In this document: piece by piece, positions 24,501 through 37,108 of the stretch
How the letters are laid out: the number at the start of each line of letters is the position of its first letter
How positions within the stretch are numbered: position 1 is the first letter of the stretch
Assembly (NCBI RefSeq): GCF_042100115.1
Contig: NC_091277.1
Span: 2,232,001 to 2,296,000, forward strand
Direction of reading: 5' to 3'
Origin: Alternaria dauci
Taxonomy: Eukaryota > Ascomycota > Dothideomycetes > Pleosporales > Pleosporaceae
DNA: 64,000 bases
Notes under the pieces: model-generated
Databases searched by the model: none
What the model saw: only the letters and a program-made list of their open reading frames with translations
What the model was told of the DNA's origin: nothing
Translations under genes and position numbers: made by a program

Positions 24501-27500
24501 TACCGTGGTAACACGCCCTGTCAAAGTCATGTTTGATATTCAAAAATTGGATTCCGCGCTCAGTTCTTTCGGGGGTTTCAGTGGTATGCTAGAGTTGAGT
24601 AGCTCTATGAACTCGACTAGCACCGTTCAGAGTCCTGTCATGTCTCCAGCACGCGCTCGACCTCGAGGCGTCCACTTTGGAGATGGTTTGCATCCGCCCG
24701 CTGAACCACCGCCACCATCTGCGAATCCTCCTAAAATTCAGGTCCAATTCGGCGAGGTCTCCTTCACGCTGAGGGGGAAGGTTTGTGCTATCCAGTTGCA
24801 GACAACATCCGTGCGCATTGCTGTGCGACAAGGCAACGTACGCCTCAAGGTTTCTGAGATTCAGCTCTCCGGCCCCTACACAGAACAGTCCAACAAAACA
24901 GCACCTTTCACTGCAGAACTGAAGGGGACCACGGTCAGCTTTCTCTTCGAACCTGAAGAGACCGACCTAGCGAGACTAATATCATTGATTACACCATCAA
25001 AGAATCCCTACGAAAACAATGATGACATCCTAATCGAAACGCTATTGCGCCAACGCCGGAAGGGCTCAGTTCTCCGAGTCGAGACAAGCGAAGCTGGAAT
25101 TTGGATCGCAGACATCCAAGAAATGCAGACGTTGGATAGTCTTGGTGCGGAGCTAGCGCGGTTGTCGAAGGTTACAAAATACCTGCCAGACGACGATCGA
25201 CCAGGCCTTCTCAGCCTTGTATCGTTGAAGCAGCTGAACGCTCGGGTCATGGTAAATGAGAAACTTGGTAACGTCTCTGCCGTCTTGCGAGAAGTTTCAC
25301 TCGCACACATTGGTGTTCCGGCTTTGCTGGCTGTTGAAGTCGGCAAGGCAACTGTTTGTAGGGAAACCGAAGTGTTGATTCACGAAGTCATAAATCTTCG
25401 CCCGTCAGAACAGTTACCCGTCATAATGCTGAGGATGGTGGGTGATGAGATGGAACCCATGGCGAAGGTCAAGCTATTCAACCTCTGCGTTGAATACCGT
25501 GTCACCACTATTATGGCAGCTTTAGGGATATCTGAGGACGGTACGGTTGAGAGTATCGCTCAGGGCCTAGCATCGAGCGTCGCAACTATCACGGGCGCCT
25601 CCTCCGCCAAAAGTCTCAGTCGGCAATCTTCCCATGCGAGTTCACCCGCGACAGCCACTCCTCAGCCGCTACAGGTCGACCTCTTGCTGAGAAATTGCGC
25701 GGTTGGTCTGAATCCGCGAAAGTCGGCATCAAAAGGTCTATTCGTACTTACAGAGGCACACATTGTGGCCAAGCAAGCAAAGGATGACTACTCTGTTACA
25801 ATTGACCTCCGGAAGGCTTCAATGCATGCTATAGATGATATAGTGCGTCTGGAAGAGGAGCACGAACCGGCTTCATCATTCCCATCTACAAACAGTCATC
25901 TCCAGGAACTCAGCAAGCTGGGCTACGTGTCATTGAGCTCGATTGCGGCTGCTAAGGTGTATGTCAACATCAAAGGCGATGGGAAAGAAAGGCCGCAGTT
26001 GGTGGATGTAGAGTTTAAAAATGAGTTGTTTGTCATTGAATCATGCGCAGATTCTACACAGACCCTCATCACAATCCTGAACGACCTTCAGCCACCGATG
26101 GCGCCCTCTACCGCAGAACAATATAGGACTGTGGTACCCCTCCAACAGATGATGGAGTCGTTCACTGGCGACGAACTGGTCGAAGACGAAGAGACTGGGG
26201 CTGTTGACTTCATGAGCAATGCTGACCTAGTCGAGGACGATGTACCAACTAACCTCGAGTTTGTCGGAAGCATCTATAACTCACAGTCCTTGCCTACGCA
26301 TGAGGAAATGGGTGACAGCCTACTTGGCGAGGATGATCTCAGCGCTTTGGCTACGTCACCAATGACTCGACAACGTGGAGATCGAGCTCTTCTGGAAAGC
26401 TTTCAAGAGAAGTACGAGATCACTCAAGGCGAAGAAGATTTCGATTTCAGCGATGAATACTTTGGGGAGTCAAAAGTAGAACCAAAGGGTAAAGCCCGCA
26501 AATGGGACTCTGCTAAGAACCAATATCATCTCTCAAACGAGTTCAAGACTCCAGACGCACCGTTAAAAGTGCGTGTGCGCGACGTCAACATTATCTGGAA
26601 TCTATACGATGGTTACGACTGGCCTCGAACACGAAGCGTTATCGCTCAAGCCGTGGATGACGTAGAGGCTCGCGCAGAGGAGCGACGACGCAAAGCAAGA
26701 GATGAGGATGAGGACGATGATTTTGTCGAAGAAGATTTTCTATTCAACTCTGTTTGGATAGGCGTGCCCATCAAGGAGGAGAAGGGAGCTCTCGCCCGGC
26801 GCATCAACCATGAAATCGACGATCTTGCTAGCGAAACAGGCAGCTACGCAACTTCGACAGCAACACGTTCTACAGGAGCTACTGCACGACCGCGCAGTAT
26901 GACTAAGCCCAGGCGTCGTCTCAAGCTCCAGCGTAGCAAACACAAGAAGATGGCGTTCTCACTGAAGGGCGTTGCTGTTGACCTTGTCGTCTTTCCGCCT
27001 GACACAGGTGAGACGATTAATTCCATTAATGTCCGTGTGCAAGACCTTGAGGTTTACGACCATGTTCCTACCTCCTCGTGGCATAAATTCATCACATGCG
27101 CCATTGATCCAGATACGAGGGAACTCATTCGTCCGATGATTAATCTCGAGCTCGTGACAGTCAAGCCAGTCACTGATCTGGCCGCGTCTGAACTCGTCAT
27201 TAAGGCAAGTTTTGATCTGCTACAAAAGTTTCAGCGTTTGCTAATCGGATCAACAGGTAAGCGTACTTCCACTCCGCTTGCATGTCGATCAAGATGCATT
27301 GGAGTTCATCACACGCTTCTTCGAATTCAAAGACGAAATAACAGCTGCCAGTACTCCAGCTGGTGATCAGCCCTTCATTCAGCGATTGGAGGTGATGGCG
27401 GTTCATATGAAGCTAGATTACAAACCCAAGCGTGTCGACTATCACAGTATCCGGTCCGGTCACACAACCGAATTCAAAAACTTCCTGATACTCGACGGTT

Positions 27501-28277
27501 CGGATATTATCTTGCGCCACGCTATCGTGTATGGAATCACATCATTCGACAAGCTTCACCAGACGTTGAACGATGTCTGGATGCCGGACGTCATGAACAA
27601 TCAGCTACCGGGTGTATTGTCGGGCTTGGCCGCAGTACGGCCCCTCGTAAATGTCGGATCTAGCCTCAAAGATCTCGTCGTGGTGCCAATGCGCGAGTAC
27701 AAGAAGGACGGTCGGATTGTGCGAAGTCTACAGAAGGGTGTATACGCGTTTGCCAGAAACACTACATCAGAGGTGGCCCGTCTGGGTGCGAAGGTAGCGA
27801 TTGGTACCCAAAACCTACTGGAAGGTGCTGAGGTTTTCCTGAACCCGCAGACAGCCTCGCCGAGTGGTCATCAACCTCTCGACTGGGACGGCGAAGACCC
27901 GAATTCCGACACTGAGGAGCCACGTGCCGTATCCAACTACGCTAATCAGCCAATTGGTGTGCGTGCCGGTCTTCGTAGTGCAGCCCGGCACCTTGAGCGT
28001 GACTTGCTTACTGCCCGCGACGCGGTAATAGCCATACCTGCAGAAGTTATGGAAGAGGGTAGTGGAACTGGAGTTGCAAGGGCGCTAGCTCGACATGCCC
28101 CAACTGTCATACTACGGCCTGCACTTGGTGCTACGAAAGCGCTGAGTAATGCCTTGCTAGGCGTTGGCAACGCTCTTGACGCGGGATCTAGACGAAAAAT
28201 TGATGACGTGAGTTCAGTACTTTCGTTGCTGAAAAGAGACATAACTAACTTGCACGTAGAAATACAAATCTTACTAG
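21537..28277 (+). CDS. ATG2: autophagy-related protein 2 (lipid transfer)
   Basis: Four exons: 21,537-21,698, 21,754-27,204, 27,257-28,207 and 28,260-28,277, giving 2,193 aa, the usual size for fungal ATG2. ATG2 bridges the ER and the growing phagophore and moves phospholipids in bulk, working with ATG9 and ATG18. The N-terminus shows the chorein-type pattern (LLLYGLRHIDIF, TLEVRDVGLHIK, LVALLHLKLPPG). Residues about 110-690 are a Ser/Pro/acidic, probably disordered insert. The ATG2 CAD-like region (NIIWNLYDGYDWP, SVWIGVPI) lies near residues 1,640-1,790. The conserved C-terminal amphipathic stretch (RPLVNVGSSLKDLVVVP, GVYAFARNTTSEVARLG) lies near 2,000-2,055, and the protein ends DDKYKSY. 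Intron 2 (27,205-27,256) is GC-AG: donor GCAAGT, branch GCTAATC, acceptor CAACAG. Without it the frame appears broken. The last exon codes five residues plus the stop. Confidence 0.95.
27205..27256 (+). other. ATG2: GC-AG intron within ATG2
   Basis: This 52-bp intron starts GCAAGT right after AAG and ends CAACAG, with a gctaatc branch-like site about 16 bp before the acceptor. Removing it joins LVIK to VSVLPLRLHVDQDALEF, restoring the conserved ATG2 sequence and the frame. Read through without splicing, the protein would continue for 54 unrelated codons to a stop at 27,366. Confidence 0.85.
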
Positions 28278-29744
28278 TGGTTTGGCGCCATAACACGCGT
28301 TTGGAGTTGATGTTTCTCGATACCTATATCCCACCTCTTCCGTACCATCTTCTCCTTTTAAGAAGCATGCAAATAAAGAGCGGAGTTCAGCTGGTATTAG
28401 CGTTTTTACCACAATGGTTCACATTTCTTGTTGCATAGGGCCGGCTTGATGTGCATTTGTACAGCGGGAGTTAGAGCCAAGTATTGCATTAGCTACCCTA
28501 AAGATTGTGTAATGATACTAAGTTGCAAATTTGGAAAGGCAATGGACAGAAACGCAAGGGCATACTTCCGTGAAAGATATTCAGTCAACCCGTGCGATGT
28601 AGCGAAGTGATGCAGTGAATCGAAATGGTATATCACAATCCAATAGTCTTAAGGCCCACGTACTTCGTTGATCTTAATCACTTTAGCTGCTCCATAGCGT
28701 CCGGCATTTCATCACTTCAGGACAGGCAGCGAGCTATAGTACGCGAGATAGCTTATCGACCTGTCCTCCTTGGGGGTACGACATCTCGTTTCTCGGAACG
28801 CCTGATTTGGTGGGGATCTCTTTCCATAACAACCTCGATATTATGCTTAGAAAGGATACTAACGCGCATTGTACGGGTGTTAGGTCTTAAGTCTGAAGGT
28901 GGTTACAGAATATGGGGGGGTGTTTACACACATATCTGACCTATTTTTGATGATGGTGGCGATGGTGATTCGCCAAAGGTCGTTAGCCGCCGCGAGGCCC
29001 AAAAGGAAAGATGGTTGCTATAACTGCAGCGTGCACCGCTATTCTGATTGTTCCGCTGGAACTCATTATAAGTTGTCCCGATAGATGGTGGAAATTCCAT
29101 ATTGTTTGTAAGTGGCCACTATGATGGTCGTAAAAGTAAATCCATTAACATCTCAGTGACCCACTCTGGAAACTGGCAGCTATCCTTAATATGTCAAGTG
29201 TATGGTAGAGCATTATAAGCGGTGATAGTTCGAAGGGCGTAGCGTCGGTTGATGACGAGCGGCAACCTCATTTCTACGGGCGCCCACGTGCTGCTGTGTG
29301 GAATTGTAACGCTGGCGCAGTATGCGTTGATTCGATAGTCTGTATCCCGAGCGCCTGTAATGATTACTACACAATAGCAATTTAGGGCACTCAGCTAAAG
29401 GCAGCCAGTACTGCTTCCTCGCTGAGGACACTCAAATGCGGAGTACTGATCCTGAGGTTGCGCGAACATCAGATAACCATCATAAAATCGCAAGAGCACA
29501 TTGCACAATGAACGAGGATTTTGGCAGCTTCACGAGTTCTGATATCAATTACATTCACGCAGCATCTGGGTGTTTCATAAGAGATGTGTTGTACAACTTG
29601 AGATAATGGAACATGTCGATGTCAATGTTCGATGCTAGGATGGAGTGGTATGGTAGTCAGCTCTGGATTATTGGTTTGACAACCTAGATCCCAGCATTCA
29701 CCCGAAGCATCGTCTTCCATTTGTCAATCACCCTTCGTGCGACT
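28278..29744. other. convergent intergenic region
   Basis: This is 1.47 kb between the ends of ATG2 (+) and the MFS permease (-). It holds both 3' UTRs. Only short frames are open and none has a recognisable domain. No tRNA-like cloverleaf or repeat stands out. Confidence 0.55.
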
Positions 29745-31510
29745 TTAGTACGTATACCTGAAGCCCTTCTGGTCGCCATCCTGTGCACGTGTTAGTGTCT
29801 GGCTGGAGAGGTTGTGAGTGGAAGATACCTACATCGTTGTACTCTAGCTCAAGCTCACCCCGATCCGCACGCTTGTTCAAGCTCCAAGACCTCAACGTTA
29901 TCAGAATAACGATAACGATAGTAAGCAGGGAACAAGCGATGCAGGCGTACAGTCCTGGCTCATATCCGGGCTTGTCTTGTGCCCTGAAAACAAGACCTCC
30001 TGCAATGCCACCGACACCGCCCATACCGACCAGGATGGCAGAGCAGAATGCGCGCTTCCACTGGCCTCTGATGTTATTTGCCTGGTACGACATTGTGGCG
30101 GGGACGTTGCTGTTTGCGCCAGCAGTAGTTAGGAAAACACCAAAGTACCTGACGTTCGAGCTGCTGTGGAAGCCCATGATGGGTAGACCAACAAGGCAAA
30201 GAACCATGTTGAACAGGACAATGGGCCCACGGAGGTGGTACTTGTCTCCCAACCAGCCAGTTGTATACATGACAATGGCGGCGAACGCGTAAGGAGGTGC
30301 AACAAGACATTGGGCTGCGCCGACGCTGAAACCCATGTTTTCTTGTAGAATGATGGGCAAGAAATACGCCAGTGCATAGCTAACGGTTGTTGTGTTGAAG
30401 AAGATCTATGCTTATCAGTAAAAGGCATTCAGATAGGAATCTGGAGGCTTACCATGGCAAAACCCCAGACCTTGATGTCAGCACCGCCCTTGATGAATTT
30501 GGCCAAGGACCATGGCTCCGGCTTAGCATCACCACGATCCTTGTTGACACGGTCGATGATGAACATGGCTTCGCGCTGGGTGAGGAACCTCCAAGATTTG
30601 TGCGCTTTGTCAGGGAAATCGACCAGAGCCCAGTAACCGACGATACCAAGGAAGCATGTCAGGGCGCCTTCGATAATGAAGACCCCTAATTGTGGAATGC
30701 GATGTCAGCGATGTTGTAGTGAAAGGTGAAGTCGGGAAACAACTTACAGCGCCAACCGTTCAGGCCCTCACGACCCTTGAGCTGCATCAACCCGTACGCA
30801 AGGATACCGGCACAAGCAGATGCAAGACTTCCGAGGATGTAGAAACACGAATATCGTTTCCCGATGTCGAACCGCGTGTCTGAGAGAAAGGTCAGCGTTT
30901 TGCGACGAATTGGGCACCATGGCGCGCTTACACCAGGTGGACAGCAAGTAGACACAGCTTGGGAAGAAGCCAGCTTCCAGGAGTCCAAGGATAACTCGCA
31001 ATGCAGCCAAGGTTTCATAGTTGTCTGCAAAGCCCATGCCAATCATCACACCACCCCATAGCACTACGATGGCCGAAAGGAAATTTCTGGGTCCAAGATA
31101 GCGACAAATGACAGTGGCCGGGGGCTGGAAAACGATGTAGGAAGCGAAGAAGACGATGGTGACAATGGAGTAGTGAGATATCGAGCCTTGTAGCTTGGTC
31201 AAGTTCAGCTCGACTGTCATGCTGTTGGCTGTCAGTTTCTACACGGAGCAACTTTGGGTCCACAACCGACGAACCCAGCGATGGCAGCAGCGCTGAGATT
31301 GGTACGGTCCATCAAACTGATGCAGTACAGCACTCCCACAGTCACGACAAGGCGCCGGTCAACGCGATGGATGATCTTTCTTTGTTCTCGCTCGCTAAAC
31401 TCGCACTCGTATCCGGAGCCATCCTGGGAGCCATCGATGTTCTCTCTCAGCGAGACGGGCCTCTTCTCGAACGCGTCGTCGTGGCGCATGACAGACTCTT
31501 GGTGAGCCAT
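29745..31510 (-). CDS. MFS permease, Dal5/allantoate-nicotinate (ACS) family
   Basis: Six exons: 31,510-31,275, 31,221-30,932, 30,879-30,748, 30,685-30,453, 30,405-29,833 and 29,780-29,745, with introns of 53, 52, 62, 47 and 52 bp, giving 499 aa. It is a plasma-membrane major-facilitator carrier of the anion:cation symporter group, whose fungal members import allantoate, nicotinate, biotin or similar carboxylates by proton symport. Supporting motifs are SLMDRTNLSAAAIAG in helix 1, the RVILGLLEAGFFPSCVYLLSTWY block, RFDIGKRYSCFYILG, GYWALVDFPDKA, the loop FLTQREAMFIIDRVNKDRGDA before helix 7, and the short C-terminal FRYTY. About 12 membrane helices are expected. The true substrate cannot be read from sequence. 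The last tiny exon (11 codons plus the stop) is supported by the family's usual FRY-aromatic tail. Confidence 0.92.
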
Positions 31511-33723
31511 GGTGAATACGTAGGTTGGTCGTCGACCTCTGGGAAAGTAGGAGGTGAAGGTGGTGAGTTCGAGCAGGAGCAGGGTAGGCCCACGATATCA
31601 CACGTTATATGTCCAAAGCTCTTGCCTTCTGCCTCCCCACTCACGCGCAGCCAAGCACAGTGGGCGCTTTGGGAAGGGAAGCATGGCTGCTGGTTGGTAA
31701 AGTACCGAGGCACGGGGATAAAACACTCATTCGTCTGGGATGCTCTATGGCTACCTATTGAAGAGCGCACAATCCTAGCAGCAGCCTGCCAGTGAGAGAG
31801 GGAGATACGCGGGACAAAGCCAAAAGGGCGACAAAAGCTGGGGACGGGCTTGGCGTGTGGAGACCCCGCATCCTGGCGAAAGCCGGACCCACAACAAGCC
31901 AAATGACCCTACGAGAGAAGCCTTCTTGTGAGCATGCTACTAGTCTCTTGCCGTCCGCCATGGCGAAGCTACGCATAAGAACGAAAGCTGGAGAGTCGAC
32001 AAGGACCGACTTACATTCACTCCCTTTGTTCAGACTCCAAGTCGTGCAACCCAGCTGTCAAGCGATCGGCGTCACCACGTTTCAGTAACACGCGCGGGGT
32101 AACTAGCATGCCTGGCGCTGTAAAAACTCCACATGGGCACTGTTTCCTTCTCCAGACCTTGTCCTGAGCAGGCAGTTCCTCCGGCTTGCTTCGCAGCGCC
32201 TGTGGCATCGAGCCGCATCCGAGCAGGGGGCAGGTGCACTGAATTCCCGTTCCAAGCCTCCAACCACTTGGCGGACCACTGTCGGTGCCATCTTGGTCAT
32301 TATTGCGATGCTTGACGTAGAGCAAGATCTCCTTGCGGACGCTTGTGGCACGCATAGCTCCGTAAGACGGCCAGGTGGAGGAGACTGAGGCAGACAGCCG
32401 AGTTCCTCATGTTGCATCAACAGAGACAATTGGAGAGAATCTGCTCCAACCTGTGACGCAACGGGACAATACTGCATTAGGTTCAGGAGACGCACTGATA
32501 AGATACGATGCATTCTACGCATGCACACACTCGGCTAATAAGCGCACGAGGACTAAACTTTAACGACGCCGCCAGCCTAGACCAATGGATCCTGTCGCAA
32601 ACCTGCCGCCATCGCAAAGGGCGACTCCTTCGCTATCCGTCACTAGGCTCAATACCAAGGGATGTTCTGCATATGTGTAGCCTTGACGACGTGGCGTAAT
32701 CACACCACGAAAGATTTACACTATACACGAACACATGTTGACGCAACGCGACTTGGACACAAGGAAACCAAAACGAGCATCTCATACATCCATGAGATCA
32801 GGCACCAGATGTTGCAGTACCGTGCATTCGCGATCACTGCTTAAGTGATCCATCATGTACGCTATGCAATCGACCGTGCACCCATTCATGTAATGCGTCC
32901 AAGCTTCTTCTCATGTCTGGGTTGTGGTCTGGAGGAACAACATACTCATGGCTCTTACCAGAACATTGGAACGTGGCGATCATCACATCGTAACCTGGTG
33001 CTTGGGAGCATGATCGGTAATCTTCCCCAGGTTGTGGCTTTCCGATGAGACCTCGATACTGTCCAATCAGCAGCGAGATAGGACTTCAAGGACCGAGGCA
33101 TGCGAAACGCAGAATTACAGAGTATCCATACCGTTTGACTAGCTCCACACATATATGCGACATGTGCATTGCCAGCAGCCTGGTGTGCTGCCCAGAAGCT
33201 TTTCCCAACCACTTTGGCTCGATCGCTGCCACCAATCCTAATTCAAGTTTGCGGTAAGCCGAGGCACTGTTGTCTGTCTCAATACACCATCTTGACATTT
33301 CTTGCTGGGCGCTATCCATCACCCGGTTCCAAGCATTTCTTTCACAACCACGGTGTTGTGATTGTGGAGCACTACCAATCAGCTCGCCAGCGCGCAGACA
33401 GGTTCCGAGGCAATTCGCTGCCAGAGCGAGCGGCCAAGGAGCTGAGCACACCCCAGCGCAAGCCACAAGCACGATGAGACGCGCGGATAGGTGGGCTCCA
33501 AATTTGGGCGGGAAGAGAGTCGCTTCTGCCTCCGCTCAGTGAGCGGCTATGAGTGCAAGCTGAAGCAACGATATTCCGACCTAGTCTTTCACTCAACAGT
33601 ACTCGCTGCAACGAGCTGGTGAAGTACGTAATGTTGTGCCGCTCAAGTATCGCTAGTATAGATATCTCGCAAGCAAGATACTATGGGTCTTTCTAGGCGT
33701 CCTAATTCCATCGCGATCAACCC
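31511..33723. other. gene-poor spacer
   Basis: This is 2.2 kb upstream of the MFS gene. Many 60-150 codon frames occur on both strands, but they overlap, lack homology I can see and show no consistent splice structure. The first several hundred bases are probably the permease promoter and 5' UTR. Nothing else can be supported. Confidence 0.5.
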
Positions 33724-34884
33724 TCACCGTCTCTTTGGTGGCCTCATGGTCCACTTTTCTCCAGCCTCGGTCCTTTTGAAATATCCAGCGCATCTGCCTT
33801 TTTTTTCCTGCATATTCCAATCATTCATGACAACCCTGTGCATCATGTATAACAGTCCCATCTTCACCGTAATTTTCCTCTCTGTTGAATCAAATACATC
33901 GGTAAACTTGATGGGATCTGAGTAGAAGAGATGTGGCTCTTCCAAGACATCGACCATTGCAAACTGCGGAGGCAGGTCGGGTTTGCGTATGTTGATGTCA
34001 ACCTCTTCGACGCATGTGTCGATTTCGAGACGTAGAAACATGATCTCGTCGCTGCTGACGAGGAAGCCATAGCTTGTGCTGAGCTTCAGCATGCACCAAG
34101 CTACATCTCCTACAACGATAGTCAGTAGAGATTCTTATGTGAGGACCATGTTCCTACCCAATACGCATCTCAGGCTTCCCCACGAGTTCTTGTTCGCCTC
34201 CGCAATCGCCCAGGTCAACGCTCCCAGCCTTCCTCCCAAATACTCTACATGACCGATCAGTCTCGGCTTCGACTCCATGTTCCGACCTGCAGGCCTCGCG
34301 CGAAACCGGAACTTTGGCCCGAGTTTGGGGTCTAGCATAGCTGGATCAAGTAGAATGCGTTCCGGCTGCTTGTAAGTATCCAATTGCTTCATCATCGATG
34401 TAGTAAGCATTTTGTTGTAGATGATCTCCACAATTTCCGCCACCTCGCGTCGAAACACATCTTCCAATCTCAAAGGACCTGTGTAATCTTCTCCGACAGT
34501 GTTATCCATACCACCGTTGCCTTCTTTGATGGCACCGTCATCGCCAACTGCGCTGTCTTTATCGCTGTCGTCGTCTTCGTCGACTGTGGCGGCAGGTCGT
34601 GGCATACGTATTTCGTGATGTTTGAGTTCGTCGAGAACTGCCTTGCAGCCTGCACTCTCCCAGTGATGTATCACATTAGGCTTGTATTCTTTCCAGTGAT
34701 GTAGATAGCCGAGGTACCAACGTCGTAGTCCTTTGGCGGGTCGGAATAGTGGCTCATCTGGTTTCGCTTTGGATCGGTGGTCTGTACTGACAGTTTGCAA
34801 TATCGCTGATTGGATGCTTGAAGGCTCCGGATCGGAGAGATGCTCGTCAGAGGACGCCGTTCCGTGCAGATTTGTGTCGTGCAT
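33724..34884 (-). CDS. conserved-looking hypothetical protein, 370 aa
   Basis: Two exons, 34,884-34,158 and 34,109-33,724, joined by a 48-bp intron (donor GTAGGA, acceptor TTGTAG). The junction reads CVLG/DVAWCMLKLS and keeps the frame, giving 370 aa. I do not recognise the family. Residues 1-70 are hydrophilic; about 100-135 is a strongly acidic, probably disordered linker (DEDDDSDKDS). The second half looks globular, with LEDVFRREVAEIVEIIYNKM, a GRLGALTWAIAEANKNSWG segment and a beta-rich C-terminus (IMFLRLEIDTCVEEVDINIRKPDLPP). There is no signal peptide or membrane helix. It is divergent from the 255-aa gene with about 1 kb between starts. The continuous frame across the splice and the lack of low complexity in the second half are the main grounds for calling it a gene. 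Confidence 0.72.
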
Positions 34885-35897
34885 TGATAATGATAGGCGG
34901 GATAACGATGGATGTTGTATGTTGCGAGTATTGAAAATGTGTGCAAGTGGTGAGAGTAAGTAAACATGTTTTCGCCATGTTCCTGGGGGTGCAAGTGCCC
35001 GCTTCTGAAGTGCTGCTCGCGATTGCTAAATTTGCATTTCCTCTTGCTGCAGTTGAGTGATTTGTAGATGGATGTGGCGATGACGTTAGAGTTCCGGGCG
35101 CTTCCAGTCCAACAGAAGATTAGTGCTTCTCGTGCAGAATATCTCGCATCCAAGCGGGCAGCTGTCGTGTTCTGGTTTCGTTGACTACTGTGTCATCGAC
35201 AAGTCAACAAGACAGGACCGTCTCCTGCAGTGATGTCAACAACTGAACCCTACAGCTAGGGCCTCTAATATTGGGGCGCTCGCAATAGCATTGCCACGAT
35301 AAAACCAAGTTTTGTACTCCCAGGGCGTGCCAATTAAAATCGAAGACTGAGATATCGGCGTGAACCCAATGGCCAGAGAATGCACGGCCCTTGGACATGG
35401 TCGACATCTCGGGAGAGGGCTCGACCGCAATACTTCGAATGAAGATTGTACGGACGAGGGTAGTATCTGGGAGAGCTTCAAATAGCCCTCGTATAAGCTC
35501 CTACGTACATAGTGTAGTATTTTCACAAGGACGGTTTGGACGTGCTCATAGCACCCACTCCGCAGAAGCAAGTCTCGTCCCATCTCATCTAGATGGAAGG
35601 CCATGCATGTAGACGTGTATTCTTCTGACTGGAGTCTCGGGCGTAAGGTATACTGTTGTTGCTCGGGGTTGGCAATAAGGAGTCTCGAGAGGAAGAGGGA
35701 CGCAAGATGGCAGCTTTAGCCGAACTCGCGGTGTCCCGCTATGACAACATCGTGCCGAAGTCCGCCTCCATATCCCAGCTTGCGCAGCCTGGCATCCTGT
35801 TTACTACAAGCACGCATAACATGTTTTCCACATTCGTCAACCATATTGTTCGTGCAGCTATTTCGCCCATTGACTATCCACCGACGTGAATGAATAA
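34885..35897. other. divergent intergenic region
   Basis: About 1 kb separates the starts of the 370-aa (-) and 255-aa (+) genes. A minus-strand frame of 122 codons (35,236-35,604) and a plus-strand frame of 77 codons (35,656-35,889) are open, but neither has motifs or splice partners. I treat the region as promoter DNA. Confidence 0.5.
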
Positions 35898-36715
35898 ATG
35901 TACGCGCTCACGCTAGCGGGAATACCCATCGCGATTGGGGCCAACGAGGCGGTGCACCAGCAGCGGCTGCTAGATGAAGAAGCTGAAAGTGATGAGCGCC
36001 AAGAAGAATTTTATCTCGACGTGTTTTGTGATGCAAAGAGCAGGAAGAGAGACGAGGTACATGGGGCGATGGTAGTATTAAAAGATGGAAAGGTACGTGA
36101 CCACAATGAGTCGCCCCACGCACGAGACTAACAAGCGTGTAGGTACGGCTCTGGCCCAAAGACGCAGAGACAGGGTTGCCCAAACCCGGTCCAAACGATG
36201 AGCCGGCACCACACCCCTTTACAGGATTCTATCTACCTTTTCCGTCTGCGGATCTGCCGCACCGTCCTATGCCTGCGGCACCTGTCCTTGGCCTTGTCAG
36301 TACCATACCAGCATGGCGGCCCTCAGCACCTTCATCGCCTGCTTCGTCTGCGCCCTCTACACCTTCGCCCGTAGCTCGCAAAGCGCCCTCGAGGGCCACA
36401 AAGCCCAAGCTCAATTGGCTCTACGCAGAAAAGACAAGTCGCGAACTGCGTTATGGTCCACGTGCAGAAGCGAAGAAGCACAAAGTCGGACCGTGGGACT
36501 GGACGGAAGATGAACAAGGATTGACTTTGGACGGAGAGGAGTGCCTTGTTGCTGTGGAGGAGGAGAAGGGCGGGTATGGTTGGGCCGTGTACTGGGACAG
36601 GGAGGATGACTGTCTGAAGGAACAAGGGATAGGGAAGGACAAGAGGGTACTGAGGTGTAGCTTGGAGAGAAGACTGGTGGAAGAGCAGAGGGTTAAGGGA
36701 TTGGACGAAGACTGA
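35898..36715 (+). CDS. hypothetical protein, 255 aa
   Basis: Two exons, 35,898-36,092 and 36,143-36,715, with a 50-bp intron (donor GTACGT, GACTAAC branch, acceptor GTGTAG). The junction reads LKDGK/VRLWPKD. The start MYALTLAGIPIAIGANEAVHQQRLLDEE is followed by a charged helical stretch (ERQEEFYLDVFCDAKSRKRDEVHGAMVVLKDGK). Next comes a proline/serine-rich linker (residues about 85-145), then a compact Trp-rich C-terminal part (KLNWLYAEKTSRELRYGPRAEAKKH, GPWDWTEDEQGL, GYGWAVYWDREDD). This architecture resembles a family of small uncharacterised proteins I associate with ascomycetes, but I cannot name a domain and assign no function. No signal peptide or membrane helix is evident. Confidence 0.8.
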
Positions 36716-37108
36716 ATGGCTGGCATGGATGTCAAGCAGAGGACTTTTTTGTTTTCAAGTGCATGCAGACGATATTGAAAGAATGCTTAGCATAGTTGTA
36801 TGCTCGCCCGTGTCGTAGTCGAGAGTTGTGTGAGAGCGGGTTCAGCCACTGGGCTCTGATTGGCTGCGGGAGGTTGAGCGAGGGGCGGGGAAAGGGAAAG
36901 GCATGCACAGGCATCCCCACGTGTCAGGACGCGGTTGCCGGGCAGACGCAGGGAAGTCAACACAACATGCAATCCACGCCGTGCCTGCATTAGACTCGCC
37001 GTCTCCCACACGCGCTGGACCACCTGCCTGCACATTGCATACTCGTCGTCCCCTACCTACCTCGGACATTGGCATATACCAAATCACACACACACACACA
37101 CACAAAAG
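36716..37108 (+). promoter_or_regulatory. E2 gene promoter and 5' leader with (CA)10
   Basis: This spacer of 393 bp lies between the 255-aa gene and the E2 start codon. It ends in an uninterrupted (CA)10 at 37,085-37,104, separated from the ATG at 37,109 by four A. The repeat is therefore almost certainly in the mRNA leader right before the initiation site. Confidence 0.6.

Noticed and set aside
27257..27293. A 37-bp GT-AG intron (gtaagc to tcaag) in ATG2
   Set aside because: It is shorter than any other intron here and would delete the conserved VLPLRLHVDQ segment.
27205..27366. Apparent +1 frameshift or pseudogenisation of ATG2
   Set aside because: A 52-bp GC-AG intron with branch site explains the frame change exactly and restores conserved residues.
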